Positions 38,522 through 46,209 of a stretch of DNA of 64,000 nt are shown here, piece after piece. The notes under the pieces were generated by a model. That model made no database searches and had not been told where the DNA came from. It saw only the letters and a program-made list of their open reading frames with translations. The number at the start of each line of letters is the position of its first letter. Within the stretch, counting starts at the first letter, position 1. This DNA comes from Tahibacter soli (GTDB taxonomy: Bacteria > Pseudomonadota > Gammaproteobacteria > Xanthomonadales > Rhodanobacteraceae), in NCBI RefSeq assembly GCF_025717065.2, contig NZ_JAOVZO020000003.1:310001-374000 (forward strand). Direction: 5' to 3'. The position numbers and the translations under genes were made by a program.

Positions 38522-38731
38522 ATGGAAGTCAATTTGCTAGCCGCATCCAAAAAGCCGAACCCTCGTTTCGAGGTCTACCAGGATGCGGCGAACGAATGGC
38601 GATGGCGCCTCATTTCCAGTTCCGACATCATCGCGAATTCCGGTGAGGGCTATGCCTCGAAGGGCAATGCCCAGCGCGCGATCGATTCGGTCAAGCGCGT
38701 GGTGCCGGGGGCACCAATCATGGACGCATAA
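38522..38731 (+). CDS. YegP-like DUF1508 protein
   Basis: 69 residues; GAGGAAA lies before the ATG. The DUF1508 core is visible: FEVYQDAANEWRWRLISSS, then SGEGYASKGNAQRAIDSVKR. Members are short proteins, often in stress or mobile contexts, with no established role. Single copy here, divergent from 38023-38355. Confidence 0.75.
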   Translation: MEVNLLAASKKPNPRFEVYQDAANEWRWRLISSSDIIANSGEGYASKGNAQRAIDSVKRVVPGAPIMDA

Positions 38732-38890
38732 CACTCTGCGGACGCCGAGCTTGGGTCGCCGCGTCCAAGTGAGGCAGCGTCGTCGGCGCTCCAACGTCGG
38801 GAGCGCAGCAGGAGGTTGCTGCGATCGAGGACGAGCTACGCGAGCATGAGGCGTCGCGCGAGGTTGATAGGACGGGGCGCCGCAACCGCG

Positions 38891-39331
38891 TTACCTTTCC
38901 CCAAGATCCGTTCTCGTCGACAAGACCTCAGCCATCATCTTCCGAAGGTCGGGCGTGACAATCCATTCGCCCGTGCTCTTGCTCTCCCCGTCGGGGTCAG
39001 CCCAATACCAGAGCGAGTAAATGTGCAGGTCGACATCCCTGCGAATGCGCTCGAGCGCGCGGTTCCATTGCCGATCGTTGACGGGCGTACGTCCGGCTTG
39101 CTCGAACGCCATCTCGCACGACTGGATGATCATCTCCATCAGCGTGAAGCGTTCATCGCCGTCCAGCGTGCCGTCGTCGTAGGCCGTCAGAAACTCGTCT
39201 AGTCGTGCCGGATCGGCGACCTGGATCTCCCAGTCCTGCATGTTGCCACGGTTGGGCAGGCCGAAACGCCGCGCGAGCGAGTCGATCGCTGCGGCGGTCG
39301 GAAATCGCCAGTGGCGTTCGGGTACGTGCAT
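38891..39331 (-). CDS. Hypothetical protein
   Basis: 146 residues from ATG 39331 (MHVPERHWRFPTAAAIDSL). Contains acidic helical segments (DEFLTAYDDGTLDGDERFTLMEM) and an aromatic patch (LHIYSLWYWADPDG). No signal peptide, membrane segment or known motif. Island gene with an uncertain start. Confidence 0.5.
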   Translation of the reverse strand: MHVPERHWRFPTAAAIDSLARRFGLPNRGNMQDWEIQVADPARLDEFLTAYDDGTLDGDERFTLMEMIIQSCEMAFEQAGRTPVNDRQWNRALERIRRDVDLHIYSLWYWADPDGESKSTGEWIVTPDLRKMMAEVLSTRTDLGER

Positions 39332-39478
39332 TGAATGCCTCAGTGGACGGCGCGTTCGACGGTCGAGCAAGGCCTACAGTCTTGCGCCGGTTAAACGCTT
39401 CGATTGCGTTGGATTGTATCGCAAGCTTTGCGACCGACCCGGCGCAAGGTGAAAAGCCGCGATAGTCAGGAGAGGATG

Positions 39479-39844
39479 ATGAACAAGCCCGCCGAGATGA
39501 TCCACGAAGCCGAATGCCCGTGGGAGTCTGGAGTCCTTGGGCTTTCTGAAGAGCATGCTGTTGCCGTGAGCGCCGCACAGGAAAAGGAGATCGACGAATC
39601 GCTCGATCTCGTGCTGATGTCGATCCGACTTCCGAAGGCGTTGATCAACGACTTAAAGTTCATCGCGAAGCGCGAAGGGCTCGGCTATCAGCCGCTGATG
39701 CGACGCGTACTTATTCGCTTTGTCTCGAACGAGATGAAGAGCATTGCGCGTCAGGAACTCGTTCGGGGCAATTACGTCGATAAAACTGACGATGCCCATG
39801 TCGACGAGGATGAGCCTGTCTGTGCTGCTGGTGGCGCCAGGTAG
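39479..39844 (+). CDS. BrnA/CopG-like ribbon-helix-helix protein, apparently orphan
   Basis: About 121 residues; AGGAGAGG lies just upstream, and ATG at 39476 is an alternative. The C-terminal half has MSIRLPKALINDLKFIAKRE followed by GLGYQPLMRRVLIRFVSNE, which matches BrnA-type antitoxin DNA-binding domains. No BrnT-like toxin frame is found immediately upstream, so it may be an orphan regulator or a remnant. A terminator follows. Confidence 0.65.
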   Translation: MNKPAEMIHEAECPWESGVLGLSEEHAVAVSAAQEKEIDESLDLVLMSIRLPKALINDLKFIAKREGLGYQPLMRRVLIRFVSNEMKSIARQELVRGNYVDKTDDAHVDEDEPVCAAGGAR

Positions 39845-39868
39845 TCGACTCCGGAATGCTCAACAAGG

Positions 39869-39897
39869 AAGCCTCGCCGAACAAGCGGGGCTTTTTT
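39869..39897 (+). terminator. Rho-independent terminator
   Basis: AGCCTCGC (39870-39877) pairs with GCGGGGCT (39885-39892), one G-T pair, followed by a run of six T. It lies 25 bases after the ribbon-helix-helix gene. Confidence 0.8.
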
Positions 39898-39963
39898 GTG
39901 AGCCCTATCTAGCAACATCGAACCCAGACCGTGCGGCGAACTCCTGTCTGGCAGACAGTAGAT

Positions 39964-41157
39964 TCAGGCCGTATGCCCAGTGCGTAACGCAGCAAGGTAG
40001 TCCGCCCACGCCTGCATCATCTTCCGCCGCTCCGTGAGGTACTGGGCGCGGTTGTATACGGCGCGGACTTTGTCGCGCTCGGCGTGCGCAAGCTGCCGCT
40101 CGATCACGTCAGGCGGCCAACCCATTTCGTTGAGGCGCGTCGACGCCAGCGCCCGGAAGCCGTGGCCGGTCATTTCCTCGGTCGAGTAGCCGAGTCGGCG
40201 CAGTGCGGCGTTGATCGTGTTGTCGGACATCGCGCGCGACTTCACGCGGATCGACGGGAAGACGAAGCGGCCGTCGCCTGTAAGTGCCTGGATCTCCCGA
40301 AGCACCGAGACGGCCTGCGTCGACAGCGGCACGATGTGTTCCTCGCGCATCTTCATGCGCGCCGCGGGAATGCGCCACTCGGCGGCCTGCAGGTCGATCT
40401 CCGACCATTCCGCCTTGCGTAGCTCGCCAGGCCGGACGAACACGAGCGGGGCGAGTCGCAGAGCGGCGAGGGTGGCGCCAGCGCCCGTGTAGCCGTCGAT
40501 CGCTCGCAGCAGTTCGCCAATGCGCTTCGGGTCGGTGATCGCCGCGCGCGGCACGGAGACGGCCGGCGCGAGCGCGCCACGGAGATCGGCCGATGGATCG
40601 CGCAGCGCACGGCCGGTTGCGATAGCGTAGCGGAAGACTTGGCCGCAGCGGGCCTTCGTTCGGTGCGCGGTTTCGTGCGCGCCCTTCGCCTCGATCCTGC
40701 GGAGAGCCGCGAGCAGGTCGGGCGAGCTGATGGCGTCGACGGCCAGCTTGCCGAGCATGGGGAAGATGAAGGTCTCGAGCATCCACTTTGCCTTGCCGAG
40801 TGTGACGTGCGACAGCCGCTTCGATTGCAGCGCCATCCACTCCCGAGCGATTGCCTCGAACGTGTTCTCGGTAGCGAATTGAGCTCGCGCTTTTTCCACT
40901 TTGCGTTGAACGCCCGGGTCGATGCCGTCGGCGAGCTGCTTCTTCGCGTCGTCGCGCTTGAGGCGCGCCGCGCGCAGGGAGACTTCAGGATAGACGCCGA
41001 GACTGAGCAACTGTTCCTTGCCGGCGACGCGGTACTTCAGACGCCACCAGCGGGAGCCGTTCGGCTTTACGAGCAGGTACAAACCGCCAGCGTCAAACAG
41101 CTTCATAGGGCGGTCGACGGGCACGGAATTCTTGATCGAAATCTCGGTCAGCGGCAT
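39964..41157 (-). CDS. Tyrosine-type site-specific integrase (P4/DUF4102 type)
   Basis: 397 residues from ATG 41157. N-terminal DUF4102-type domain (MPLTEISIKNSVPVDRPMKL, then GLYLLVKPNGSRWWRLKYR), SAM-like core (residues ~95-190), and the catalytic domain with Arg in FVRPGELRKAEW, HGFRALASTRL (His-x-x-Arg) and the nucleophile Tyr in VRAVYNRAQYLTERRK. It sits 166 bases from the 3' end of tRNA-Leu, the usual target of this class, so it should have inserted the island on its left. No duplicated tRNA end marking the left boundary was found by eye. Confidence 0.93.
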   Translation of the reverse strand: MPLTEISIKNSVPVDRPMKLFDAGGLYLLVKPNGSRWWRLKYRVAGKEQLLSLGVYPEVSLRAARLKRDDAKKQLADGIDPGVQRKVEKARAQFATENTFEAIAREWMALQSKRLSHVTLGKAKWMLETFIFPMLGKLAVDAISSPDLLAALRRIEAKGAHETAHRTKARCGQVFRYAIATGRALRDPSADLRGALAPAVSVPRAAITDPKRIGELLRAIDGYTGAGATLAALRLAPLVFVRPGELRKAEWSEIDLQAAEWRIPAARMKMREEHIVPLSTQAVSVLREIQALTGDGRFVFPSIRVKSRAMSDNTINAALRRLGYSTEEMTGHGFRALASTRLNEMGWPPDVIERQLAHAERDKVRAVYNRAQYLTERRKMMQAWADYLAALRTGHTA

Positions 41158-41322
41158 GGGGGTAACTCCTCTGAGTACCCCAAGCTTACCCCCAAAGTTA
41201 CCCCCGAATTTTCCCGGTTGCAGGCGTACGAGTCCGGACGACGGCGTACAGTCGGCGAGCCGGAAAGCGAGCTGTGATGCGGGTTTCAGGACTTTGGCGA
41301 ACGTCGCCGGACTTGCTAGGTG

Positions 41323-41406
41323 TGCCGGTGGAGGGACTCGAACCCACACTCTGTTGCCAGAAACGGATTTTGAGTCCGTCGCGTCTACCAATTCCGCCAC
41401 ACCGGC
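41323..41406 (-). tRNA. tRNA-Leu (anticodon CAA)
   Basis: 84 nt with full cloverleaf: acceptor GCCGGTG/CACCGGC, D-loop AATTGGTAGACGC, anticodon loop CTCAAAA (anticodon CAA), long variable arm, and GGTTCGAGTCC T-arm. The 3' CCA is not encoded. Its 3' end faces the integrase, so it is the probable attachment site of the island. Confidence 0.95.
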
Positions 41407-41580
41407 ATAGGTGTCGCGCCTTCGGGGCACGGCTGGCGTGCGGCGGCGCGGGGCAGGGCGCGCAGTATAAAGCCTGCGCGCGATTGCGCAATCCCAGGTG
41501 GCACCGTTGCGTTTCGACGCAGCCGGAGGGCTATGCTTGCGCCGTTCGATGGATGGAGGGGCAGGACGCCTCTCGATCTC

Positions 41581-42159
41581 TCAGTGCGTGCGGTCGAGCG
41601 ACAGCTTGCGCTCGTCGCGTTCGTACCACGACGCGTCTTTCTTCTGGAACACCGCGCAGCTCGTCATCGGGCCGCTGTACACGTGCAGCGAGACGGCCAC
41701 GTCGCGGTCGCTCGGGTTCTGGATCGTGTGGTATTCGTGCGGCGGGATCAGGCTGCCGGCCGAGCCCGCGCCGGCGATCATCGTGCCGCGCGATTCGAAC
41801 CGGAACCGGTTTTCCTCCTGGCCCAGGAGCTCGTACGGCGTGATCTCCAGCGCGCCGTGCCACACGCCTTCGACGCACCACATGCCGGCGTGATCGTGGA
41901 TCGGCGTGCCCTGGCCCGGCCCCCACGTCATCGCGATGACGCAGTAGCCGTGTTCCTCGCTCACGTACAGCTCGCGCCGCGCGTAGTGGTCGCCCACCGA
42001 TTCGAACACGCAGTCGGGCAGCTTCACTTCGGGGTCGCGGATCAGCTGGCACAGCGCGTGCCGCAGCTTGTCGGTGATCTGCGTCGGGCAGTCGCGACAG
42101 ACCGCGGCGTCGATCGCGTCGACCAGGCGTCTGGCGCCCGGAAAATCCAGCGTAAGCAT
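41581..42159 (-). CDS. Cysteine dioxygenase family protein
   Basis: 192 residues. Cupin fold with TPIHDHAGMWCVEGVWHG (first metal-binding motif, HxH) and IPPHEYHTIQNP (second). Cysteine dioxygenases oxidise cysteine to cysteine sulfinate with iron and O2; the related 3-mercaptopropionate dioxygenases are a possible alternative. Placed directly after the MetX-family gene on the same strand (35 bases), suggesting a sulfur amino-acid context. Confidence 0.82.
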   Translation of the reverse strand: MLTLDFPGARRLVDAIDAAVCRDCPTQITDKLRHALCQLIRDPEVKLPDCVFESVGDHYARRELYVSEEHGYCVIAMTWGPGQGTPIHDHAGMWCVEGVWHGALEITPYELLGQEENRFRFESRGTMIAGAGSAGSLIPPHEYHTIQNPSDRDVAVSLHVYSGPMTSCAVFQKKDASWYERDERKLSLDRTH

Positions 42160-42194
42160 GTCGGTGTTCCGTAAGGCGTTGCGTGACGCCAAGT

Positions 42195-43295
42195 TTACAG
42201 CCGCGCCAGGAACTGCGCGATGGCCGCGCCGAATCGCGCGATGTCGACGAGGAACGCATCGTGCCCCTGCGGGCTGTCGAGGGCGACGAACTCGACCTGC
42301 GCGCCGCCGGCTTCGAGGCCCTGCGCGATTTCTTCCTGCTGGCTCAGCGGAAACAGGATGTCGGTCGACACGCCGATGACGAGCGCGCGTTCGAGCGCCA
42401 ACGTTTTCAGCGCCTGTAGCGCGCTGCCGCCGCCGTATTCGCCGATGTCGAACCAGTCGCTGGCGCGCGAGAGGTAAAGATAGCTGTTCGGATCGAAATT
42501 GCGCACGAACCGGCGCGCGTGGCCCGCAAGGTACGACTCGATCTGGAACTCGGCGCCGAACGGGTCGTCCTCGCGCTGCTCCGAATCGAGCCGGATGCGC
42601 GCGAAGCGGCCCACCCATTCCATCGCCGAGCGGTACGTGATCACGCCGAGCTTGCGCGCGATCGACATGCCGGCCTCGGGATAGCGCACGTCGTCGTAGC
42701 GGCCTTCGTTCCAGTTCGGGTCGAGGCGGATCGCTTCGCGCTGCAGCGAGCGGATCGCGATCGCGAACGGCTGCGCCTGCGGCGCGGTCGAGATGCTGAT
42801 GTGGCCGCGCGCGCTGCCGGGATGCAGCGCGAGATACGCCAGCGCCGTCATGCCGCCCATCGAATTGCCGAGCAGGCACGCGAGGCGCTCGATGCCGAGG
42901 CCGCGCACGAGTTCGTACGCGGCATTCGCGGCGTCCTCGAGCGTGAGTTCGGGAAACGCCAGGCGATATGCTTCGCCGGTGGCCGGATCGATCGACGCGG
43001 CGCCGGTGGAACCCTTGCAGCTGCCGAGCGTGTTGACGCAGATGACGAACCAGCGGTTCGTGTCGATGTGCTTGCCGGGGCCGAGCATCTCTTCCCACCA
43101 GCCGGCGCTGGTGTCGGCCGCGTTCGAGGCCGCGTGCGCGCTCGGGGACAGTCCGGTCAGGATGAGGATGGCGTTGTCGCGCGCGGCGTTCAGTTCGCCC
43201 CAGGTTTCGTAGGCCACCTGCGCGTCGACGAGCGCGCCGCCGCGTTTGAACGCGAACGGCGAGGTCAGGTTGAAATACTGGCGTGCGTCGCCCAT
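42195..43295 (-). CDS. MetX-family O-acyltransferase (homoserine or serine)
   Basis: 366 residues, alpha/beta hydrolase fold. Nucleophile Ser lies in LLGNSMGGMTAL (the elbow is GNSMGG, not the common GGSMGG), with a conserved Asp in VSTDILFPLSQQ and His in SPQGHDAFL. The family includes homoserine O-acetyl- and O-succinyltransferases; some members from Xanthomonas-type bacteria act on serine. Adjacent cysteine dioxygenase makes a cysteine-linked role plausible. The start MGDARQYFN was chosen over upstream Arg-rich codons. Confidence 0.8.
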   Translation of the reverse strand: MGDARQYFNLTSPFAFKRGGALVDAQVAYETWGELNAARDNAILILTGLSPSAHAASNAADTSAGWWEEMLGPGKHIDTNRWFVICVNTLGSCKGSTGAASIDPATGEAYRLAFPELTLEDAANAAYELVRGLGIERLACLLGNSMGGMTALAYLALHPGSARGHISISTAPQAQPFAIAIRSLQREAIRLDPNWNEGRYDDVRYPEAGMSIARKLGVITYRSAMEWVGRFARIRLDSEQREDDPFGAEFQIESYLAGHARRFVRNFDPNSYLYLSRASDWFDIGEYGGGSALQALKTLALERALVIGVSTDILFPLSQQEEIAQGLEAGGAQVEFVALDSPQGHDAFLVDIARFGAAIAQFLARL

Positions 43296-43394
43296 CGGGA
43301 AAGGATTCGTGCGGCGCCGGGGCCGGAAGGCCGGCAATGTAAACTCTGGCGCGCGGCAATCCAAGGTTTGCCTTGCGAAGCGAAGGGAATAACG

Positions 43395-44054
43395 ATGTTC
43401 GGAAACTCGCGGGAGGTCGCGAGCAGCCAGCGGCAGGCGCATCCGCGGCTCGTTGAAATCGTCGGCAGGCACTTGCGGGAGCCGTTTCGCAAGCCGATTT
43501 CCGACGCCTCGCGCGCGGCGTTCGATGCACTCGCGGCGCGGGTCGAAGACGCGTCGCGGCCGTTGGTGCTCGACGCGGGGTGCGGCACCGGCGCGAGCAC
43601 GCTCGCGCTCGCGCGGCGGCATCGCGAGGCGTTCGTCGTCGGCGTCGACAAATCGCGGGCGCGGCTGGAAGTCGGCCAGCGCGCGCTCGCGTGCGCCGAT
43701 GATGTTGCGAATGCGCTTTTGTTGCGCTGTGATCTTGTGGATTTATGGCTGCTGGCGGCGCGTGCCGGGATGCGGTTCGAGCGGCAGTACCTGCTGTATC
43801 CGAATCCGTGGCCGAAGCCGGAATACGTGATGCGGCGCTGGCCCGGGCATCCGGTGTTGCCGGCGATCCTCGCGTGCGGCGGTGCGCTCGAGCTGCGCAC
43901 GAATTGGGACGTGTATGCACTCGAATGGGCCGAGGCGTTGCGTGTCGCAGGGCGCGAGGCTTGCGTCGAATTGCTGATACCGGACGGGCTGACGCCGTTC
44001 GAAGCGAAGTATGCGGCGTCGGGACATCGCTTGTGGCGGGTGGAGAGCCCGTGA
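43395..44054 (+). CDS. TrmB-like SAM-dependent methyltransferase
   Basis: 219 residues. SAM-binding motif VLDAGCGTGASTLALA (about residue 60), VGVDKSRARLEVGQRA, and the family signature region YPNPWPKPEYVMRRWPGHP, which resembles the PDPWPKxRH of tRNA (guanine-N7)-methyltransferases but is diverged. It would methylate G46 of tRNA or a related substrate. Divergent from the MetX gene; the intergenic region is 99 bp. Confidence 0.72.
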   Translation: MFGNSREVASSQRQAHPRLVEIVGRHLREPFRKPISDASRAAFDALAARVEDASRPLVLDAGCGTGASTLALARRHREAFVVGVDKSRARLEVGQRALACADDVANALLLRCDLVDLWLLAARAGMRFERQYLLYPNPWPKPEYVMRRWPGHPVLPAILACGGALELRTNWDVYALEWAEALRVAGREACVELLIPDGLTPFEAKYAASGHRLWRVESP

Positions 44055-44102
44055 TCCCGGCGAGGCCGGGTCCAGCTTTTCGCCCTTGCTCGTCATTCCG
44101 GC
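44053..44102. repeat. REP-like palindromes, left of the IS
   Basis: A hairpin CCCGGC-GAG-GCCGGG lies at 44056-44070, and the left arm ATTCCGGC of a second palindrome at 44095-44102. The second arm, GCCGGAAT, is at 45413-45420, so the insertion element split it. These match the common GTCATTCCGGC repeat type. Confidence 0.7.
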
Positions 44103-44109
44103 GTATGCC

Positions 44110-45406
44110 CACTGCTGTCCGGAATATTTGTATACGAGCAAGCGAAAAGTGTTGCGGCGCTTGGATTAACGGGTTAAGACCCTGAGCGCCAACTCAAATC
44201 CGAGCGCCGCAACGATGTACAGAGTAAGCCGCCTGGGCGAACTATTGGAAGAGAGCTTCCGCGCCCGCTTCGACGCGCAGGTGCGTCAGCACAACGCCGA
44301 CAAGCACCTCAAGAAGTTCAAACGCTGGGACCAGTTCGTGGCGATGACCTGTGCGCAGTTGCAGGGCGCCACGAGCCTGCGCGCGCTCACCGGCGGTCTG
44401 AAGGCGCTGTCGAACCACCACTATCACCTGCGCACCAGACTCGTTGGCCACTCGACCTTGGCCGATGCCAACCAGCGCGATCCGGCGGTGTTCGGAGCGG
44501 TGGCGCAAATGCTGATGTCGCAGGTGGCGCGCAAGCTGCGCAAGGAGTGCCAGCGGACGCTGGTACGGATCGACTCGACCTCGATCACGCTCAAAGGCAA
44601 CGGCTTTGACGCGTGGACGTCCGATACGAGCAACTGCTTCACGCAAGGGCTGAAGCTGCATGTGGCGCTCGACGATGCGGATGTGCCGGTCTATCACAGC
44701 ATCACGGCGGCCAACGTCAACGATGTGACCGAAGGAGCGAAGATACCGATCGAACGCGGCACGACGTACGTGTTCGACAAGGGCTACTGCGACTATGGCT
44801 GGTGGTGGTCGATCCACCAGGCCGGCGCATGGTTCGTCACGCGAGTGAAGACCAACGCGGTGCTGAAGGTCGAGCAGACACTGCCGATTCCTCCGGGCAA
44901 TCGATCCCGGATTCTGGCTGACGAAGTCGTGCGTCTGAGCAACAAGAACCCCGGCGCGGGCCGCAAGAATCCTTATACCGCGCGGCTGCGGCGTATCACG
45001 ATACGAAGAGACAACGACCAGACGCTCGTGCTGATCAGCAACGACCTGGACCGCAGTGCTGCGCAGATCGCCGCCTGCTATCAACAACGCTGGGACGTCG
45101 AATTGTTCTTCAAGTGGCTCAAGCAGCACTTGAACATCAAGCGCTATCTGGGCCGATCTCCCAACGCGGTGCGTACACAATTGCTCATCGCGCTGATCGT
45201 CTATCTGCTCGTGGCCTTGTTAAGACATCGCACGAAAACCGACGCGACGCTCTGGCTGTTCACCGCCGTTCTACGCATGACTTTGTTCGAGCGGCCGCAG
45301 TTGCACGAGGACATGCGACAACGACGAGCGACCAAGGCTGCCGAGCTCGATGCTCGACAGCCTCAACTGGCTGATTGGAAATGATATTTATTCCGGACAG
45401 CAGTGA
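44110..45406 (+). mobile_element. IS4-family insertion sequence with terminal repeats and 9-bp target duplication
   Basis: The ends read CACTGCTGTCCGGAATA on the left and its reverse complement on the right (CGGACAGCAGTG), with one extra base at the right end. The host sequence GCGTATGCC is duplicated at 44101-44109 and 45407-45415, proving recent transposition. Length 1297 bp, one transposase gene. Confidence 0.9.
44215..45384 (+). CDS. IS4-family transposase
   Basis: 389 residues, apparently intact. N-terminal DUF4372-like region (KRWDQFVAMTCAQLQ), first catalytic Asp in LVRIDSTSI, second near VFDKGYCDY, and the Y(2)R(3)E(6)K signature in YQQRWDVELFFKWLKQHL. Element ends and target duplication surround it, so it should be active. 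Confidence 0.95.
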   Translation: MYRVSRLGELLEESFRARFDAQVRQHNADKHLKKFKRWDQFVAMTCAQLQGATSLRALTGGLKALSNHHYHLRTRLVGHSTLADANQRDPAVFGAVAQMLMSQVARKLRKECQRTLVRIDSTSITLKGNGFDAWTSDTSNCFTQGLKLHVALDDADVPVYHSITAANVNDVTEGAKIPIERGTTYVFDKGYCDYGWWWSIHQAGAWFVTRVKTNAVLKVEQTLPIPPGNRSRILADEVVRLSNKNPGAGRKNPYTARLRRITIRRDNDQTLVLISNDLDRSAAQIAACYQQRWDVELFFKWLKQHLNIKRYLGRSPNAVRTQLLIALIVYLLVALLRHRTKTDATLWLFTAVLRMTLFERPQLHEDMRQRRATKAAELDARQPQLADWK

Positions 45407-45410
45407 GCGT

Positions 45411-45541
45411 ATGCCGGAATCCAGCTTGTAGGTTTGGTTTCGCGGATAGCGAAAAACTGGACCCCGGCCTGCGCCGGGGTGACGAGCAAAAGCGAAAGCA
45501 ACGTCAAAAAACCGGATCCCGGATTTCGCCGGGATGACGAG
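45411..45541. repeat. REP-like palindromes, right of the IS
   Basis: Right arm of the split palindrome (45413-45420), hairpin CCCCGGC-CTGC-GCCGGGG at 45462-45479, and ATCCCGG-ATTTCG-CCGGGAT at 45516-45535, each with GTGACGAGC or GATGACGAGC at one side. They form a cluster between two convergent genes. Confidence 0.7.
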
Positions 45542-45585
45542 CTTTGAGAGGCGACGTTGACGTTGAGCTCGACGCGCCAGCCGCT

Positions 45586-46176
45586 CTACTCCTTCACCCG
45601 CTCGATCGTAGAAATCCAGTTCGGCTCCCACGTCTTGCCCCCGTCGGCCGAAAACGACTGCACGAACTTCGCGCTCGTCGGCGTCACATCCGACCATACG
45701 TAGCGCACGAAGATCGCGCGGCCGTCGAAGTACTCCTGGTCGTAGAACTCGCCGACGCCGTTCTTCCACTCGCCGACCACCGGTTTTTCGTCGAGCTTGC
45801 CGTTCTTCGCGTTCGCCCAGTAGATGTGCCACTGGCCCGTCGTCGGGTTGTAGAGGCGCAGCGTGAAGCCGTCGATCTTCGTGCCGGTTTCCGGGCTGTC
45901 GACGTGGAACTCGTCCATCGTGCCGCGGCCGTCCCAGACCTTCTTCGTGATCTGCGTGCCTTCGAATTCGACCCATTCGTTCGATCCCGACAGCGGGTGC
46001 TTCAGGCGCTTCAACTTCGCCTTCCACGTGCCGACGATCGGATCGAAATCGCGCGAGCCGTCGCGCACGGGCGCCTTGTTCGCGCTCGTCTGCGCCGGCG
46101 CGTTCGCCGGCTGCGCGAACGCGGGCAGGGCACACGCGGCGGCGGCGCCCGTCAGCAGGAATGCAAAAACCTTCAT
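45586..46176 (-). CDS. Secreted DUF1579-like protein
   Basis: 196 residues; GGAG before the ATG. Signal peptide (MKVFAFLLTGAAAACALPAFAQ). The mature part is a beta-rich domain with DFDPIVGTWKAKLKRL, WHIYWANAKNGKL and FVQSFSADGGKTWEPNW, reminiscent of lipocalin-like DUF1579 proteins. Divergent from the MocR regulator, 33 bases apart, so it may be its target. Confidence 0.6.
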   Translation of the reverse strand: MKVFAFLLTGAAAACALPAFAQPANAPAQTSANKAPVRDGSRDFDPIVGTWKAKLKRLKHPLSGSNEWVEFEGTQITKKVWDGRGTMDEFHVDSPETGTKIDGFTLRLYNPTTGQWHIYWANAKNGKLDEKPVVGEWKNGVGEFYDQEYFDGRAIFVRYVWSDVTPTSAKFVQSFSADGGKTWEPNWISTIERVKE

Positions 46177-46209
46177 GTCGATCTCCGGGGATTGAGGTGG
46201 CATGTCGTC

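Noticed and set aside
39479-39844. Complete BrnT/BrnA toxin-antitoxin pair
   Set aside because: Only the antitoxin-like gene is visible; the frame immediately upstream does not look like a BrnT toxin.
36440-41322. Left attachment site duplicating the tRNA-Leu 3' end
   Set aside because: No second copy of the GGTGGAGGGACTCGAAC core was found by eye; it may lie elsewhere or be degraded.
41158-41430. Extended N-terminus of the integrase
   Set aside because: The extension translates the tRNA-Leu gene in reverse sense context (GVAELVDATDSKSV), a known annotation artefact; ATG 41157 fits the family.
43296-43394. SAM-type riboswitch before the MetX gene
   Set aside because: The 99-bp divergent region shows no conserved riboswitch core, only a short GC-rich stem.
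41581-44112. Very long minus-strand open frame (843 codons) across several genes
   Set aside because: It is real only at its 3' end (cysteine dioxygenase); the rest is antisense to the methyltransferase or out of frame with the MetX gene, and is rich in Arg/Pro as expected from high GC.
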